The notes below the pieces were generated by a model. It did no database searches, had not been told where the DNA came from, and saw nothing but the letters and a program-made list of their open reading frames with translations. The translations under genes were made by a program, and so were the position numbers. From contig CALHWB010000052.1 of assembly GCA_938036835.1 (NCBI GenBank), positions 131,987-195,986 on the forward strand: DNA of 64,000 nt, in the 5' to 3' direction. How positions within the stretch are numbered: the stretch's first letter is position 1; each line of letters opens with the position of its first letter. Shown in pieces: positions 50,044 through 59,711 of the stretch. Source of the stretch: an uncultured Propionibacterium sp. (GTDB lineage Bacteria > Actinomycetota > Actinomycetes > Propionibacteriales > Propionibacteriaceae).

Positions 50044-50472
50044 TCAACTCCTCGCACCGGGAAGCGCGATTTGTTCTTGTTTCTCCGCGGCGCGGACCTG
50101 CGCAACATAGCGACGATAGCTGCGTAGCTCTGCCTCCGAGACCTCGGCGGCCTGAACCCGTGCATTGAGCGCGGCATGAGCGATCCGGGCCTCGTCAACC
50201 GAGATCCGGCTAGCCAACTCGCCGAAGGCGGACAGCACCGAAACCCTGTTGTCGACCACCGAGATGAAACCCGAGTCGATCGCGATGATCTGGCGCACCC
50301 CATCGGTACCCACCACCTCGGCGGCGTGCGGCACCAATGCCGCCATGAACGGTTCATGGCCCGGCAAGATACCGATGTCGCCTTCCGTGGTACGCACCAG
50401 CACACTGGTGGCCTCTCCCGTCCAGACCGGGCCATCGGTGGCCACGAACCTAACCGACAATGGCCCAGCCAT
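50044..50472 (-). CDS. atpC: F-type ATP synthase epsilon subunit
   Basis: Central-stalk subunit that couples and inhibits rotation. 142 residues: N-terminal beta sandwich (VRFVATDGPVWTGEATSVLVRTTEGDIGILPGHEPFMAAL) and C-terminal two-helix part. Starts in a TGATG overlap with atpD. The C-terminal helices look complete, longer than the truncated mycobacterial form as I recall it. Confidence 0.96.
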   Translation of the reverse strand: MAGPLSVRFVATDGPVWTGEATSVLVRTTEGDIGILPGHEPFMAALVPHAAEVVGTDGVRQIIAIDSGFISVVDNRVSVLSAFGELASRISVDEARIAHAALNARVQAAEVSEAELRSYRRYVAQVRAAEKQEQIALPGARS

Positions 50473-51923
50473 CAGTTGCCCTTCTTGATGTCATCCCATT
50501 TGCGCATGACGTCTTCCATGCCACCCACATTGAAGAAGGCCTGCTCGGGGATCTCATCGCATTCGCCATCGCAGATCATCTTGAAGCCGGACACCGTCTC
50601 GGCCACCGGAACGGTGGATCCCTCGACGCCGGTGAACTTCTCGGCCACATAGAAGTTCTGGCTCAAGAACTGTTGGATCCGGCGGGCCCGATTGACCAGG
50701 ATCTTGTCGTCCTCGGATAGCTCATCAATGCCGAGGATGGCGATGATGTCCTGAAGCTCCTTGTTGCGCTGCAGAATCTGCTTGACCCGGGTGGCCACAT
50801 CGTAATGCTCCTGGCCGATGTACTGCGCATCCAGGATCCGGCTGGAAGAAGTCAGGGGATCCACTGCAGGGTAGATGCCGCGCGAGGCGATGGCTCTCGA
50901 TAACTCGGTGGTGGCGTCCAGATGGGCGAAGGTGGTCGCCGGTGCCGGATCGGTGTAGTCGTCTGCGGGTACGTAAATCGCCTGCATAGAAGTGATCGAA
51001 TGCCCCCGAGTGGAAGTGATACGTTCCTGAAGCTGACCCATCTCATCGGCCAGGTTCGGTTGATAGCCCACCGCCGAGGGCATCCGGCCGAGCAACGTCG
51101 ATACCTCCGAACCGGCCTGGGTGAACCGGAAGATGTTGTCGATAAACAGCAATACGTCCTGGTTCTCGACATCGCGGAAATATTCCGCCATGGTCAGGGC
51201 CGACAGCGCAACCCGCAGGCGGGTGCCCGGGGGTTCGTCCATCTGGCCGAAAACTAACGCGGTGTCCTTGAGCACATCCGCGCCAGCCATCTCGTTGATC
51301 AGGTCATTGCCCTCACGGGTACGCTCCCCCACGCCGGCGAACACCGAGGTACCACCAAAATTGTGGGCGATCCGGAAGATCATCTCCTGGATCAGCACCG
51401 TCTTACCCACCCCTGCACCGCCGAACAGGCCGATCTTGCCGCCCTGCACATAGGGTGTGAGCAAATCGATGACTTTGATACCGGTGTTCAGCATCTCGGT
51501 TTCCGGCTGGAGGGCATCGAAAGCGGGCGGATCGCGATGGATAGGCCAACGCTCGGTTATCTGCACACTCGCGGGATCGGCATTCAACACATCGCCTATG
51601 ACATTCCAGACATGACCCTTGGTAATCTGGCCAACCGGCACGGTGATCGGCCCACCGGTGTCGACTACCGGGGAACCGCGCCGCACGCCATCGGTGGGTT
51701 TCAGCGAGATACAACGCACCTCGTTCTCGCCGATCTGTAACTGCACCTCCAGCGTGATGGTGTGCCGGTCGGCTTCCACGCCGGCGTCCACCAGCAAGGC
51801 ATTGTAGATCTCTGGAATCCGGTCGGACGGGAACTCGACATCGATCACCGAGCCGATCACCCGGGTCACCCGACCGGCGCCCGCTGCCGGGCTGAAGGTG
51901 GCAGTGGTCTGTGTGGCCGTCAT
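50472..51923 (-). CDS. atpD: F-type ATP synthase beta subunit
   Basis: Catalytic subunit, 483 residues. Walker A is GLFGGAGVGKTVLIQE; the catalytic Glu follows in GVGERTREGNDL. Walker B is DVLLFIDNIFRF, and the DELSEED-equivalent is GIDELSEDDKILVNRARR. Three bases separate it from atpG. Confidence 0.98.
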   Translation of the reverse strand: MTATQTTATFSPAAGAGRVTRVIGSVIDVEFPSDRIPEIYNALLVDAGVEADRHTITLEVQLQIGENEVRCISLKPTDGVRRGSPVVDTGGPITVPVGQITKGHVWNVIGDVLNADPASVQITERWPIHRDPPAFDALQPETEMLNTGIKVIDLLTPYVQGGKIGLFGGAGVGKTVLIQEMIFRIAHNFGGTSVFAGVGERTREGNDLINEMAGADVLKDTALVFGQMDEPPGTRLRVALSALTMAEYFRDVENQDVLLFIDNIFRFTQAGSEVSTLLGRMPSAVGYQPNLADEMGQLQERITSTRGHSITSMQAIYVPADDYTDPAPATTFAHLDATTELSRAIASRGIYPAVDPLTSSSRILDAQYIGQEHYDVATRVKQILQRNKELQDIIAILGIDELSEDDKILVNRARRIQQFLSQNFYVAEKFTGVEGSTVPVAETVSGFKMICDGECDEIPEQAFFNVGGMEDVMRKWDDIKKGN

Positions 51924-51926
51924 CTT

Positions 51927-52850
51927 TCAGCGCTCCTGTCCAGCACCCGACAGCGCACCAGCGCCGCCGACGATTTCGTTGATTTCCTGCGTGATCTCGG
52001 CCTGCCGGGCCTGGTTGGCCTGGCGGGTCAGCTCCCTGATGAGTTCCTTAGCGTTGTCGGTGGCCGAATGCATGGCCTGTTGCCGGGCGGCTAGCTCGGA
52101 TGCCGCGGACTGGCGCAGCATGAACTTGATCGAATCAATGATGTACATGGGCAGCAACGCATTCAGCACACTGTCTGCATCCGGCTCGAAGGTGTAATCG
52201 GGAATGAAGTTCCCGGAAAGTTCGTCGGGGGCGAAGTCCTCCTCATCGGCCTCGGTCACCTCCAAGGGCAGCAGTCGGACGATACGCACCCGCTGGGAGA
52301 CCAGGGATTTGAACTCGGTGAATACGACATGCAACTCGCTGACCCCGCCAGCCGCCTGACGGGTGAGAAAACTCGCCATCAGGGTATCGCCTACCTCCTT
52401 AGCGTTCCTATAGTGCGGCGCTTCACTGAAACCGGTCCAGGACCGCACCACCGGAATCCCCCGAAAGGCGAAGTAGTCCCGGGCCTTGCGCCCGCAAACG
52501 TACAGGTCGGCTCCGACTCCCTGATCGGCCAGATGCCGCAGCAGCCCCTCGGCAGCCCGCACCACATTACCCGGGTAGCCACCCGCCAGGCCGCGATCGC
52601 TGCCGATCACCAGCACGGCCGAGCGTTCCCGCCGCCGGTGATCCTGGGTCAGCGGGTGGTCCACCTGGGCGAAAGTGGCCACCATGTTCACCGCACGATG
52701 CAGCTCATGGGTGTATTCCAACGCTGCCTGCGCCTTGGCTTCCGCACGGCTGACCCGGGAGGCCGCTATCAACTCCATGGCCTTGGTGATCTTCATCGTT
52801 GCGGCCACCGAGTCCCGGCGCTCCCGCAACTCACGCAGGGAACCGCCCAT
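51927..52850 (-). CDS. atpG: F-type ATP synthase gamma subunit
   Basis: Rotor shaft, 307 residues. N-terminal coiled coil SLRELRERRDSVAATMKITKAMELIAASR and C-terminal SATDNAKELIRELTRQANQARQAEITQEINEIVGG form the shaft; SDRGLAGGYPGN is in the middle domain. An acidic insertion around TEADEEDFAPDELSG is typical of high-GC actinobacteria. Five-base gap from atpA. Confidence 0.97.
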   Translation of the reverse strand: MGGSLRELRERRDSVAATMKITKAMELIAASRVSRAEAKAQAALEYTHELHRAVNMVATFAQVDHPLTQDHRRRERSAVLVIGSDRGLAGGYPGNVVRAAEGLLRHLADQGVGADLYVCGRKARDYFAFRGIPVVRSWTGFSEAPHYRNAKEVGDTLMASFLTRQAAGGVSELHVVFTEFKSLVSQRVRIVRLLPLEVTEADEEDFAPDELSGNFIPDYTFEPDADSVLNALLPMYIIDSIKFMLRQSAASELAARQQAMHSATDNAKELIRELTRQANQARQAEITQEINEIVGGAGALSGAGQER

Positions 52851-52855
52851 CCCGA

Positions 52856-54490
52856 TCAGCTCCGATTCTGCTTGACGATACGTTGCTGATGGATATCCGA
52901 GTCGGTCACCTCGGGAACATCGACCTCGCCCAGCAACAGGCCAGCGGAGGTTCGGAAGGTAGCCTTGAAGGACGACATCTGCCCGCCGATCTGTTCCAAA
53001 CCGACGTCGTCCAGTTGCCCGGTCTGGGTGAGCTTCGACAGCAGTTCCGAATTGTGCCGCAGATGGTCCAGGAACTCCCGCTCGAACCGAGCGATATCGC
53101 CCACCGGCACCTCATCCAACTGACCGGTGGTCCCGGCCCAGATGAGCGCCACCTGCTCGGCCATGGGCATAGGAGAGTACTGCGGCTGACGCAGCAATTC
53201 CATCAGCCGCGCCCCGCGCTCAAGCTGGTGTTTGGAGGCATCATCCAGGTCGGAGGCGAACATCGCGAACGCCTGCATGTCGCGGTATTGAGCCAGCGAG
53301 ATCTTGAGGGTCCCGGCCACCTTCTTCATCGCCTTGGTCTGTGCGGCGCCGCCCACTCGGGAAACCGAGATGCCGACATCAACCGCAGGACGCTGATTGG
53401 CGTTGAACAGATCGGATTGCAGGAAGATCTGGCCGTCGGTGATCGAGATGACATTGGTCGGGATATAGGCCGACACGTCGTTGGCCTTGGTCTCCACGAT
53501 CGGCAGTCCGGTCATCGAACCACCACCCAGCTCGTCCGACAGTTTCGCGCAACGCTCCAGTAGACGCGAGTGCAGGTAGAAAACGTCGCCCGGATAGGCC
53601 TCCCGGCCGGGCGGACGGCGCAACAGCAACGACATCGCCCGATAGGCCTCAGCCTGCTTGGTCAGGTCGTCGAACACGATCAGCACATGGCGTCCCTGAT
53701 ACATCCAATGCTGCCCGATGGCCGAACCGGAATACGGGGCGATATATTTGAAACCCGCCGGATCGGAGGCCGGCGAGTTGACGATGGTGGTGTATTCCAT
53801 CGCCCCGGCCTTCTGAAGGACATCGTGGACTTCGGCCACCGTGGAGTTCTTCTGTCCCACGGCGACATAGATGCACAGCACCTGCTGTTTGGGATCGCCG
53901 GTGCGCCAGTTGGCCTTCTGATTGAGGATGGTGTCGATCGCGATGGCGGTCTTGCCGGTTTTGCGGTCACCAATGATCAACTGCCGCTGGCCACGGCCGA
54001 TCGGGGTCATGGCATCGATGGCCTTCAAGCCTGTCGCCAGCGGTTCGCAGACTTCCTGGCGGGCCATCACGCCGGCGGCTTGCAGTTCCAAAGGACGCCG
54101 CTCGGCTACCCCGGTGATCGGCCCGAGGCCATCGATCGGGTTGCCCATCGCGTCCACGACTCGCCCGAGATAGCCATCCCCCACTGGCACCGAAAGGATC
54201 TCACCGGTGCCGGTCACCCGAGAGCCCTCGTCGATGCCCTCAGACTCCCCAAGCACCACCACACCGATCTCGCGTGGCTCCAGGTTCAGCGCAATGCCCA
54301 GTGCCCCATTCTCGAAGCGCAACAGTTCGTTCGCCATGGCCGAAGGCAGACCAGACACCCGGGCGATCCCATCGCCCGAGGTGATCACCGTGCCGACTTC
54401 CTGTCGCGCACTGGTCGCAGGGGTATAGCTTTGGGCGAAGGTGCTCAGTGCGGCACGAATCTCATCGGGGCGAATCGTCAGTTCCGCCAT
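52856..54490 (-). CDS. atpA: F-type ATP synthase alpha subunit
   Basis: Non-catalytic nucleotide-binding subunit, 544 residues from ATG 54490 (MAELTIRPDEIRAALSTFAQ) with GGAG upstream. Walker A is GDRKTGKTAIAID. PIGRGQRQLIIGD, the signature PAVDVGISVSRVGGAAQ and GRHVLIVFDDLTK (Walker B) are present. The 21-residue upstream extension is not supported. Confidence 0.98.
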   Translation of the reverse strand: MAELTIRPDEIRAALSTFAQSYTPATSARQEVGTVITSGDGIARVSGLPSAMANELLRFENGALGIALNLEPREIGVVVLGESEGIDEGSRVTGTGEILSVPVGDGYLGRVVDAMGNPIDGLGPITGVAERRPLELQAAGVMARQEVCEPLATGLKAIDAMTPIGRGQRQLIIGDRKTGKTAIAIDTILNQKANWRTGDPKQQVLCIYVAVGQKNSTVAEVHDVLQKAGAMEYTTIVNSPASDPAGFKYIAPYSGSAIGQHWMYQGRHVLIVFDDLTKQAEAYRAMSLLLRRPPGREAYPGDVFYLHSRLLERCAKLSDELGGGSMTGLPIVETKANDVSAYIPTNVISITDGQIFLQSDLFNANQRPAVDVGISVSRVGGAAQTKAMKKVAGTLKISLAQYRDMQAFAMFASDLDDASKHQLERGARLMELLRQPQYSPMPMAEQVALIWAGTTGQLDEVPVGDIARFEREFLDHLRHNSELLSKLTQTGQLDDVGLEQIGGQMSSFKATFRTSAGLLLGEVDVPEVTDSDIHQQRIVKQNRS

Positions 54491-54530
54491 GGCGTCCTCT
54501 CCACTTCCTTGATTCCGCGTTGTCTTGCCG

Positions 54531-55301
54531 TCAGCCAATGAGGCTGCGGGCATGTTCGAGTCTTCCGATCAGGGTTCCGTCGATCAGTTCATCGCCGACC
54601 TGTATACGAACCCCGCCGAGTACCTCGGGGGCGATCTCCACCTCAACGTCGATCCCAACCCCGTAGATGCGCACCAGTTCGGCGCGCAGCCGGGCCAGTT
54701 GCCCTGCAGCTAACGGCATCGCCACGGTGACGCGAGCTACCGCATGGTTGCGGATCTCCGCGGCCAGTTCAACCTGGGCGTCCAGTCGGCGAACCAGCGT
54801 CCGGCCATGCTCGCCGAGAGCCCGCCGGACCAACATCAAGGTGACCGGGCACGCCCGGCCGGCGAGCAGACCGCCGATCAGTTCCTGGCGTGCCGTCGTG
54901 TCGATGCCCGGGTCGGCCAGGGCCGTCTGCAGTTCGGGGTTCGCCTCGATTATCCGTGCGATCCGAAACAGCTCATCTTGAACCTGCTCCACCGGACTCG
55001 AGGCCAGCAGCACCCGCAACCCTGCCCGTTCGACCGCACCGATCAACTTGTCGGGATCGCTCAGGTGTCTGGTAAATAACTCGATAGCCGCTACCGGTGC
55101 TGCCGCCAGGCGAGCCCCGAACAGCTTCTTTGCCACCCGCGCACGCACCTCACCCGGCACGGTGGGATCACTCAGGGCGCTGCGCAGCCGATAATGCCCA
55201 TCCAGCGCGTCGGCTACGTCGAACAGTGCCTGGGCATCGGCGGGTGTCAGCCGGAGTGCATCGAGTTGCGCATCCAGCGACTGTACCTGGGGTCGGTTCA
55301 T
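54531..55301 (-). CDS. atpH: F-type ATP synthase delta subunit
   Basis: Peripheral-stalk cap, 256 residues. It is a stand-alone delta protein, unlike the b-delta fusion of mycobacteria. N-terminal helices reach about residue 110. The conserved end is EVEIAPEVLGGVRIQVGDELIDGTLIGRLEHARSLI. ATG 55301 shares its A with the atpF TGA; GTG 55304 one codon earlier is equally possible. Confidence 0.95.
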   Translation of the reverse strand: MNRPQVQSLDAQLDALRLTPADAQALFDVADALDGHYRLRSALSDPTVPGEVRARVAKKLFGARLAAAPVAAIELFTRHLSDPDKLIGAVERAGLRVLLASSPVEQVQDELFRIARIIEANPELQTALADPGIDTTARQELIGGLLAGRACPVTLMLVRRALGEHGRTLVRRLDAQVELAAEIRNHAVARVTVAMPLAAGQLARLRAELVRIYGVGIDVEVEIAPEVLGGVRIQVGDELIDGTLIGRLEHARSLIG

Positions 55302-55900
55302 CACCGCTCCGCGCCATTCAGTGCGTCCGACACGTAATCGGGTACCGTCTTGGTTGGTTGGCTGGCCAATTCGCTGAGAAACCGATCGACCGTACGACTG
55401 GTACGTTGCGGGTCCAGTGATTCGCCGACGATTCGTTCGGCCAACTGCGTGGCCAGCAGACCGATTTCCAGCCGCAGTTCGCTGAACGCCTGTTCGCGTT
55501 CCACCCGGATCTGCTCCCGGGCACGGTCGAGCATTCGCTGGGTCTCGGCCTGCGCCTGGCAGCGCGCCTCGGCCAGCAGTTCGGCTGCCTGGGCACGGGA
55601 CTCCTCGCGAACCCGGGCAGCATCTTCGCGAGAGGCTGCCAGCTGCGCCTGATAATGCTGTCTCATCTGGCTGGCCTCGGCCTTGATCTGCTGGGCCCGG
55701 TTGATCCCGCCCTCGATCTCGGACGACCGCCGCTGGTACATCGCCTCGAATCTGGGCACCACGAATCGCTGCACGCCGAAGGCCACGACCACAGCCAACA
55801 CCAAACCAACCACGAATTCGGACAGATGTTCCGGGGCCAGCGGCCCCAGCGGGGTTTCCAGTGGAACCACTGCGATGCCGGTCATGGCGACGCCAATCAC
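55301..55900 (-). CDS. atpF: F-type ATP synthase b subunit
   Basis: Peripheral-stalk subunit of 199 residues: one membrane helix (about 29-46, VVGLVLAVVVAFGVQRFVV) then a long charged coiled coil (about 50-165) such as QMRQHYQAQLAASREDAARV. The annotated GTG 55900 gives a GTGA overlap with atpE; ATG 55885 is an alternative. Neither has a clear ribosome site. Confidence 0.95.
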   Translation of the reverse strand: MIGVAMTGIAVVPLETPLGPLAPEHLSEFVVGLVLAVVVAFGVQRFVVPRFEAMYQRRSSEIEGGINRAQQIKAEASQMRQHYQAQLAASREDAARVREESRAQAAELLAEARCQAQAETQRMLDRAREQIRVEREQAFSELRLEIGLLATQLAERIVGESLDPQRTSRTVDRFLSELASQPTKTVPDYVSDALNGAER

Positions 55901-56118
55901 TGGATTACGAAGGCCAGCACGAAGCCTAGAATCGCCAACGCCTCAACTACCGCGAAACCGATGTAGGCGGTACCCATCATGGCGCCGCGGGCCTCGGGCT
56001 GACGGGCCGTGCCGTTGATGACCGAGGCAAAGATCCACGCTACACCGATAGCGGGTCCTAGGGTGGCGATCGCGTACCCGATGACATTGATCGAACCGCT
56101 GATTTCCATCGGGATCAT
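55897..56118 (-). CDS. atpE: F-type ATP synthase c subunit
   Basis: Rotor ring proteolipid, 73 residues with two membrane helices. The polar loop is ARQPEA and the ion-binding carboxylate is E59 in FAVVEALAILG. No sodium-type ligand set is apparent, so proton coupling is likely. ATG 56118 has AAAGGA and AGGA upstream; ATG 56109 is possible. Confidence 0.97.
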   Translation of the reverse strand: MIPMEISGSINVIGYAIATLGPAIGVAWIFASVINGTARQPEARGAMMGTAYIGFAVVEALAILGFVLAFVIQ

Positions 56119-56167
56119 TCCTGGTATTCCTTTCGGTGGTGCGTCCGGTGGACGACTTTGATTGCGA

Positions 56168-56947
56168 TCAGTGGTGTTCGCTGATCGATGACGAAATGTA
56201 CTGGGCGGTCAGGATGGTGAAAATGTATGCCTGTAGGAAGCCGATGAACAGCTCGAACAACAACATCACGATGCTGAGTAGCAACGACAGCACGCCGCCG
56301 CCATTGAGCACCCAGCCTTCCGCCTGGGTCAGCAGGTATGTTCCGCCAACCACGAACACGATGATCGTCAGGTGACCGGCAAACATATTCGCGAACAGGC
56401 GCACTCCCAGGGTGAGCGGCCGGGTGACGAAGTTGGATAGCAACTCAACCGGAATCACCAGGGGGTACAGATACCATGGCACGCCGGCCGGGATCAGGGC
56501 ATGCCTCAGGTATCCCAGCGGGCCATGTTTGCGCACCCCGGCGGAGATATAGCTCACCAACACCATCGCCACCGCGCCCCAGGCGTAGCCGATATTGCTC
56601 ATGGTGGGGAACATGAACAAGAACAGTTCCCCGAACCAGTTGTTGATCAACAGATAGGTGAACAGGCCGACCAGCAACCCGATATAGGGACGAAAGCCGG
56701 GCCCCAGCACATCGCGTCCCACACCATTGCGGATGAATCCGTAGAGCTGTTCCATCAGGAACTGCCGCCTATCGGGTATCACCTTGAGCCTGCGGGCAGC
56801 CAACGCCCAGATGAGCAAGACCAGAGCCGCCGCCAACATCGCTTGCAGCATCGGCTTCGTCAGCCAATCGGTGCCGAACAGCCCGTGGAATTTGAAGTCC
56901 TCCAGACCCGGTGGGGTGTAGCCCCCGCCCCCATCCATGGGGATCAT
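56168..56947 (-). CDS. atpB: F-type ATP synthase a subunit
   Basis: Membrane stator subunit forming the proton half-channels, 259 residues with about five or six helices. The essential Arg is in RPLTLGVRLFANMFAGH. The C-terminal LFIGFLQAYIFTILTAQYIS is typical. It overlaps the AtpZ-like gene by 4 bases. Confidence 0.97.
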   Translation of the reverse strand: MIPMDGGGGYTPPGLEDFKFHGLFGTDWLTKPMLQAMLAAALVLLIWALAARRLKVIPDRRQFLMEQLYGFIRNGVGRDVLGPGFRPYIGLLVGLFTYLLINNWFGELFLFMFPTMSNIGYAWGAVAMVLVSYISAGVRKHGPLGYLRHALIPAGVPWYLYPLVIPVELLSNFVTRPLTLGVRLFANMFAGHLTIIVFVVGGTYLLTQAEGWVLNGGGVLSLLLSIVMLLFELFIGFLQAYIFTILTAQYISSSISEHH

Positions 56948-57189
56948 GCGTCGCTCCCGAATTGTTTGATGATGACATACAGGCTAATGCCCATGCCAGC
57001 CAGCAGGCCACCCGGCAGTCCGAAATCGGTGCGCAGCCAGCGATCCAGCAACCACCCGAGCCCACCGTACAGCCCAATGCCGGCCATCAGGTAGCTGAGA
57101 ATCCGCATTCCCTGGTCGCGGTTTGAGGACCCGTTGGGCCCCGGTGGGCCGGCACCATCGCCCGTCCGGTCGGGTGCGGGCTCGGTCAC
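56944..57189 (-). CDS. AtpZ/AtpI-type small membrane protein of the ATP synthase operon
   Basis: 81 residues from GTG 57189 (GTGA overlap with the gene before; GGGAGGA upstream). After a Pro/Gly/Asp-rich start it has two membrane helices (about 31-46 and 59-74) with the GxxGGLGWLLDRWLRT turn of ATP synthase gene-1 proteins. These may help c-ring assembly or ion supply. ATG 57201 would add four residues. Confidence 0.85.
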   Translation of the reverse strand: MTEPAPDRTGDGAGPPGPNGSSNRDQGMRILSYLMAGIGLYGGLGWLLDRWLRTDFGLPGGLLAGMGISLYVIIKQFGSDA

Positions 57190-57641
57190 GAGTCCTCCCA
57201 TCCCTCGGGCGGCCGATATTCCCGGTCATAGATCGGCACCCTGGCCCGGGCATTGACTACCAGAAGTCCGGTGAGCCAGCCGAAGACCGCCGCGATGGCG
57301 CCGGCCGCCGCCCAACTCGATGACAGTCCGGTTCGGATGCCAGGCTGGGTAAGCGATAACCATAGCAACACCCCGAGCAGCACCACTCGCACCAGATAGC
57401 CCACCATGGTGATCACCAGGCCACCCCGGTTCGCGCGACGCAGGGTATGGCCGGCGATCAATTGCCCGAGGCCGAAATAGGCTATGACCAACGCGGCCGC
57501 CCCGGCAGCACTGATCAGGCCCAGGCGTCCCGCGATCGGCACGGCCAAGGCGACCGTCAGGATACTGGCCAGCACCGCGCCCAGCAGCCCGCCGGCGACC
57601 GGCAGGATTTCCCACCGCCGCGGGGACCTACTAGACACCAT
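57186..57641 (-). CDS. AtpI-like four-helix membrane protein
   Basis: 151 residues from ATG 57641, set by GGGGAGG just upstream. Four membrane segments at about 17-38, 42-64, 75-95 and 104-126; the end is polar (REYRPPEGWEDS). It occupies the position of Rv1303/atpI between wecA and atpB. Role in ATP synthase assembly is inferred from position. The open frame upstream to 58433 is an out-of-phase reading of wecA. Confidence 0.85.
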   Translation of the reverse strand: MVSSRSPRRWEILPVAGGLLGAVLASILTVALAVPIAGRLGLISAAGAAALVIAYFGLGQLIAGHTLRRANRGGLVITMVGYLVRVVLLGVLLWLSLTQPGIRTGLSSSWAAAGAIAAVFGWLTGLLVVNARARVPIYDREYRPPEGWEDS

Positions 57642-57667
57642 GCACCTCCCCATTGGCTCAAACCCGG

Positions 57668-58888
57668 TCAGGGACCCGCCGTGTCGTCCGGGACGGCATC
57701 GGATGGTGTTCTGCGGCCGTCCGGACCGCAGACGGTTACCGTAACCGTCTGCGAGGCAATCGCGCCAATTCCGGTAGCCGACGGCCCGGATCCGGGACCC
57801 GGAGTCCTGTTTCGCATAAAGGTGGCCACAGATGCCGCCGCCAGCCCCGCACAGATGCCCACCACGGCGGGCCAACCGGGGAAAAGGCCCATGGCCACCA
57901 CGCCATAGGAGATCACGGCGGTCCACAGATACAGCGCCAATACCGCGGTGCGCACCGAATGCCCACGGCCGAGCAGCCTGTGGTGCAGATGTTGTTTGTC
58001 GGCCACGAACCACCAATTGCCTCGCCAAGTGCGCCGGATATAGGCCGCCACCAGGTCGAACAATGGCAGCGCCATGATGGCGAAGGGTAACACCAGGGGC
58101 AGCCAAGCGGGTAGGACACCACCCCCACTGGGATTGAGCGAACGCGAATCGATCTGCCCGGTGAACGACAGGGACGAACATGCCAGCATCAGCCCGAGCA
58201 ACATCGCCCCGGCATCCCCCATGAACATCTTGGCCCGATTGAAGTTGTGGGGCAGGAATCCAAGGCAGATCCCGGTGATAGTTACGGTGATCAGGCTGGC
58301 GGTGGTGGCCACCACGAAATTTTGTTCCCTGGCCAGAACATAGGTGTAGGCGAACATCGCCGAGGCACCGATGCCCACCACCCCCGCGGCCAGCCCGTCC
58401 AACCCATCCATCAGGTTGATGGCGTTGACACACAGGAAGATGAAGAAGACCGTCAGGATGATGGAGGTGGCCTGATCCAGCGCAATCACCCGATCGGGTA
58501 GGGAGATCCAGTAGAACCGGACCCCGAACAGCACCGCTACCCCGGCAGCCAGTACCTGACCAGCCACCTTGGCCACCGCCGACAGCTCGATGATGTCGTC
58601 TATCAGCCCGACCACTGCGATCACCGCGCCGGCAGCCAAGATTCCGAAGGAATCCCGGGTAACCACCTCGTGCCTGCTCAGGAATGGCATCATCGAACCC
58701 AGTAGCACGGCCACCGCGGCCCCACCCAGCATCGCCAGGCCGCCCAGATAGGGGGTGGGCCGGCTATGCACATCCCGAGAACGCACCTGAGCCTGGATCC
58801 CGGTACGGATCGCTATCCCACGGCACAGCCCCGACAGCAGGTAGGTCGTGGCTGCCGCCGTCAGCATTAGCAGCAGGTACTCACGCAT
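57668..58888 (-). CDS. wecA: WecA/TagO-type undecaprenyl-phosphate sugar-1-phosphate transferase
   Basis: Starts cell-wall or teichoic/arabinogalactan-type polymer synthesis by moving a HexNAc-1-phosphate (likely GlcNAc) to the lipid carrier. It has 406 residues from ATG 58888, 8 bases inside the end of sua5. About 11 membrane segments. Active-site motifs are HSRPTPYLGG, GLIDDIIEL, NAINLMDGLDGLAAG, AKMFMGDAG and the HxH-type DKQHLHHRLLG. The last about 45 residues are a Gly/Thr/Pro-rich tail outside the family fold. Confidence 0.93.
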   Translation of the reverse strand: MREYLLLMLTAAATTYLLSGLCRGIAIRTGIQAQVRSRDVHSRPTPYLGGLAMLGGAAVAVLLGSMMPFLSRHEVVTRDSFGILAAGAVIAVVGLIDDIIELSAVAKVAGQVLAAGVAVLFGVRFYWISLPDRVIALDQATSIILTVFFIFLCVNAINLMDGLDGLAAGVVGIGASAMFAYTYVLAREQNFVVATTASLITVTITGICLGFLPHNFNRAKMFMGDAGAMLLGLMLACSSLSFTGQIDSRSLNPSGGGVLPAWLPLVLPFAIMALPLFDLVAAYIRRTWRGNWWFVADKQHLHHRLLGRGHSVRTAVLALYLWTAVISYGVVAMGLFPGWPAVVGICAGLAAASVATFMRNRTPGPGSGPSATGIGAIASQTVTVTVCGPDGRRTPSDAVPDDTAGP

Positions 58889-59711
58889 CTGGGCTGTTAG
58901 CCTGCGGCGGGGCACCGATCGAGTGCTCAGTTCGATCATCAGGCCGACTGGCAGCGGGCAGCACATGCATTGGCCGGCCGGTCGGTTCGCCGACCGGCAG
59001 GTCGGTCAGTCCGGGTGTCACCTCGGCCAGCATCCGGTATGGGATGGCACCGGCACGTACGATGCGTCCGCTGGGTGTGGAGACGAAATCTACGATGGTC
59101 GAGCCGGTCGGGCCGGGAGTAGGCCCACCATCCAGGTAGACCGCCACCCGGTCGCCAAGCTGGGTGATCGCCTCCGCCACCCGGGTGGCGGCCGGCTGCC
59201 CGGACAGGTTGGCGCTACTCACCGCCAATGGACCAGTCTGCCGAAGCAGTTCCCGGGTAACCGCCAGATCGGGGACGCGGACCGCCAACGTGCCGTGGGT
59301 ATCGCCCAGTTCCATCCGCAGCCCATCCTGGGCGCGCAGAATCAAGGTCAGGGCTCCGGGCCAGAACCGCGCCGCCAATTCGGCGACCGCGGCCGGCACC
59401 TCGGCGACCAAAGCCGGCAGCATGGCGGCTTCGCCGATCAGCACCGGAGGTGGCATGTCGCGGCCGCGTCGTTTGGCCGCCAGAAGCCGGCCGATCGCCT
59501 CGGGGTTCGATGCGTCGGCTGCTATCCCATATACCGTGTCGGTTGGCAGCACGACGCAATCCCCCGCCGCCAGCGCTGCGCCGGCAGCCGTCAGGGCCGC
59601 CGCCGGCTGGGTGATCAGGTCGAAGCAGCGGTGGCGATTGAAATCCGTTTGCGTCGTGTCCGACGCAGAATCATCGGCACCGGCTTCATCGGGCTGCGAT
59701 ATCTGGACCAC
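58881..59711 (-). CDS. threonylcarbamoyl-AMP synthase (Sua5/YwlC/TsaC)
   Basis: First enzyme of t6A tRNA modification, using threonine, bicarbonate and ATP. 276 residues, GTG 59711, starting 26 bases before the prmC end. YrdC-fold signatures: VVLPTDTVYGIAADA, LLAAKRRGRDMPPPVLI, RFWPGALTLIL, LAVRVPD, PLAVSSANLSGQPAAT. The C-terminal about 60 residues are shorter than the Sua5 regulatory domain. Confidence 0.95.
   Translation of the reverse strand: MVQISQPDEAGADDSASDTTQTDFNRHRCFDLITQPAAALTAAGAALAAGDCVVLPTDTVYGIAADASNPEAIGRLLAAKRRGRDMPPPVLIGEAAMLPALVAEVPAAVAELAARFWPGALTLILRAQDGLRMELGDTHGTLAVRVPDLAVTRELLRQTGPLAVSSANLSGQPAATRVAEAITQLGDRVAVYLDGGPTPGPTGSTIVDFVSTPSGRIVRAGAIPYRMLAEVTPGLTDLPVGEPTGRPMHVLPAASRPDDRTEHSIGAPPQANSPDA

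Noticed and set aside
57642..58433. Long N-terminal extension of the AtpI-like protein
   Set aside because: It reads wecA in the wrong frame; the ATG at 57641 has a strong ribosome site.
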